Shown: positions 5,054 through 6,554 of the stretch, in pieces
Numbering within the stretch: position 1 is the first letter of the stretch
How the letters are laid out: each line of letters opens with the position of its first letter
NCBI GenBank assembly: GCA_030636065.1
Contig: DAOVXR010000101.1
Location: 1 to 6,554, forward strand
Source: Sedimentisphaerales bacterium
Lineage (GTDB): Bacteria > Planctomycetota > Phycisphaerae > Sedimentisphaerales > SM23-30
Length of the DNA stretch: 6,554 nt
Direction of reading: 5' to 3'
Notes under the pieces: generated by a model
The model's database searches: none
Seen by the model: the letters and a program-made list of their open reading frames with translations, nothing else
Told to the model about the DNA's origin: nothing
Translations under genes and position numbers: made by a program

Positions 5054-6554
5054 TCAGGTTTTATTTTTGTCCTGCCGGTCATCGGGAATAGCCTGTTCAA
5101 GATAGTCTTTCACCTCCTGCATTCGTTGGCGGGCCTTTTCCAATTCTTCACCGGCGCTATCGATGCCGGACTCAGTATCAATGACATAAGGAGTGATGAA
5201 GGCAAGTAGTTCGCTGTTTGACTGAACCGTATTGTTATGTTTGAACAACTCGCCCAATAAAGGAATATCGCCAAAGAAGGGAACTTTGGTTTTGATTTCG
5301 ACCTCTTTCTGGAACAGGATGCCGCTGATCAGGACTGTTTGGCCGTCCGCGAGGATCATATTTGTGGTTGTCGAGAAACTACTGGTGGCGACTTCGCCGT
5401 TGACGAGTTCCGGTTCGACCTGAGATATGTTGATGTAAATAGTAGTATCAACAGCGTTTTCCGGGGTAATGTTGGGCCTTACACGAAGCGTCAAGCCGAC
5501 CGGTTCATATTTAAACGAATCGATGGTATTTTGTCCCTGGGTGGGAGTCTGGGTGAGGCTTCTGAAAGCTACTCTTCGGCCCTTGAAGAATTCGGCTTCT
5601 TCATTATCCCCGGTCCAGAGGGTTGGCTGATTAAGGACACGGCCATTGGTTTTTTTTATCAGGAGATCGATAAGAGCGTTCACCTCCAAAGTACTCGAAA
5701 CAGCAAAAGACGAACCAGGCGATTCACTATAAATCAAATTGGTAATAGCGGTAATGGCATCTTCATTGGCGGTTCCGAGCGCGTCCGGATTAGTGGCTAT
5801 CTGCACCCCCAGCGAGGTCAGGTCTTCATGATTGACCTCGACGATAACGGCCTTTATCATCACCTGTTTGGCGGGTTTGTCCAGTTCTTCGATCATAACT
5901 TTAATACTGTCCTGGTATTCCTTCGGCGAAAGGACGAGAATCGCTTTGCTGCGGTGGACGGGGATAAACCTGATTTTGCCGATGATATTACTGATGGGCA
6001 TTTCCTCACCGATACGACTGCGAGCTGTGCCGACTGTCCACCAGGGGACAAGCTCGTTGGCTGAACTCTGTGTCTGATCTCTGTCCTGGTTCCGATTATT
6101 GCTGTCGGAATCGGCGCCGGCGGCGGTGTAATCCGACAGGCCCCGACTGCGTCGCAGAACGGTGGCACGCGTTCCAGGCTCGTTCAGGATAGCGTTGAGC
6201 TGGTCGCACAAATCTTCAGAATCGGCATACTTCAAAGTTACCACCATAGGCAGTTCCGCCGGCTCCTGTTTGTCGAGCTTCAGTATCAATTCCTTGACAA
6301 CCTCATAGGCCTCGGGAATCTTGCTGATAACGATTATCTTCTTGGTGTCCGGTACGGCCTCGAAGGTCAACTGACCATAAAGCGGACCGACAATCTTCTT
6401 TTTTTCTTCGCGTCCTCTGCCAAAGAGGTAATCATAAAACGAGTTCCGGCCGGATGACTTCTCGCTGAACAGGGTGGTCAGTAATTCGGTCAGCTTGACC
6501 GGGTCCGAATTTTTCAACTCGATAATCAGCGGGGCCACTGCTTTAACATCGATA
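5054..6554 (-). CDS. Secretin of the GspD/PilQ family (5' end outside window)
   Basis: Secretins form the gated outer-membrane ring of type II secretion and type IV pilus machines. About 499 C-terminal residues are visible; the frame is open to the window edge, so the GTG at 6538 is internal and the signal peptide and first N domains are missing. Counting from that GTG codon, residues 1-90 form one ring-building N domain (IIELKNSDPVKLTELLTTLF ... VVKELILKLD). Residues 97-222 form a second, interrupted by an Asn/Asp/Gln-rich linker (about 138-165). The secretin core is about 223-455, with VMIKAVIVEV, NALIDLLIKKTNGRVLNQPT, MILADGQTVLISGIL and the family signature VPFFGDIPLLGELFK (419-433), ending LLAFITPYVI. 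A charged, probably coiled-coil tail (462-483) follows. GspD is slightly favoured over PilQ by overall pattern, but the system cannot be decided here. It converges with cheX and need not be related to chemotaxis. Confidence 0.92.
   Translation of the reverse strand, partial: IDVKAVAPLIIELKNSDPVKLTELLTTLFSEKSSGRNSFYDYLFGRGREEKKKIVGPLYGQLTFEAVPDTKKIIVISKIPEAYEVVKELILKLDKQEPAELPMVVTLKYADSEDLCDQLNAILNEPGTRATVLRRSRGLSDYTAAGADSDSNNRNQDRDQTQSSANELVPWWTVGTARSRIGEEMPISNIIGKIRFIPVHRSKAILVLSPKEYQDSIKVMIEELDKPAKQVMIKAVIVEVNHEDLTSLGVQIATNPDALGTANEDAITAITNLIYSESPGSSFAVSSTLEVNALIDLLIKKTNGRVLNQPTLWTGDNEEAEFFKGRRVAFRSLTQTPTQGQNTIDSFKYEPVGLTLRVRPNITPENAVDTTIYINISQVEPELVNGEVATSSFSTTTNMILADGQTVLISGILFQKEVEIKTKVPFFGDIPLLGELFKHNNTVQSNSELLAFITPYVIDTESGIDSAGEELEKARQRMQEVKDYLEQAIPDDRQDKNKT

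Noticed and set aside
5028..5077. Inverted repeat CGGCAGG / CCTGCCG spanning the cheX-secretin convergent gap, with a T-rich stretch between
   Set aside because: The arms are separated by 36 bases and neither is followed by a T-tract on its own strand, so it does not meet the pattern of an intrinsic terminator.
5339..6064. Plus-strand open frame of 241 codons opposite the secretin gene
   Set aside because: It lies fully antisense to a well-supported secretin and shows no recognisable features.
6536..6538. GTG as the start of the secretin gene
   Set aside because: The frame stays open to the window edge (IDVKA precedes it), there is no signal peptide after it, and it falls inside an N domain, so the gene is simply cut by the window.

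Overview
The window holds a chemotaxis signalling cluster next to the 3' part of a secretin gene. On the minus strand, read from high to low coordinates, the order is cheA (4190 to 1553), cheR (1301 to 450) and the first ~140 codons of cheB (419 or 446, running off the window at position 1). cheX, a CheY-P phosphatase gene, lies divergently on the plus strand (4543-5025). Convergent with cheX is a GspD/PilQ-type secretin (minus strand, 6554 to 5054) whose 5' end is outside the window. GC content is moderate. The gene content (cheX, a multi-Hpt CheA, a separate secretin) and the intergenic repeat style suggest an environmental bacterium, perhaps a planctomycete of the Phycisphaerae type or a deltaproteobacterium-like organism. 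That assignment is an inference and no gene here fixes it.

Region by region: 1-446 is the CheB receiver domain; 450-1301 is CheR; 1302-1552 is a non-coding spacer with structured repeats, bounded by a 14-bp direct repeat that copies the end of cheA; 1553-4190 is cheA, broken into two overlapping frames at a G9/C9 homopolymer; 4191-4542 is the divergent regulatory region; 4543-5025 is cheX; 5026-5053 is a 28-base convergent gap; 5054-6554 is the secretin.

How the genes work together: CheA autophosphorylates and passes phosphate to response regulators, including the CheB receiver. CheR methylates and CheB demethylates chemoreceptors. CheX would remove phosphate from CheY-P. CheW, CheY and receptor genes are not in view. 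A good match to the flagellar sigma-28 promoter lies upstream of cheX, and a poorer one upstream of cheA, which is consistent with a motility regulon.

The most unusual points are: (1) a possible phase-variable or error-derived frameshift in a C9 tract between the two Hpt domains of CheA; (2) a tandem 24-residue motif in CheA, where P2 normally sits, that resembles the c-di-GMP-binding MshEN module; (3) an apparent 233-bp insertion, with direct-repeat borders, that separates cheA from cheR; (4) a 20-bp tandem duplication of the Shine-Dalgarno and start codon of cheX, which creates a 7-codon minicistron overlapping the true start.
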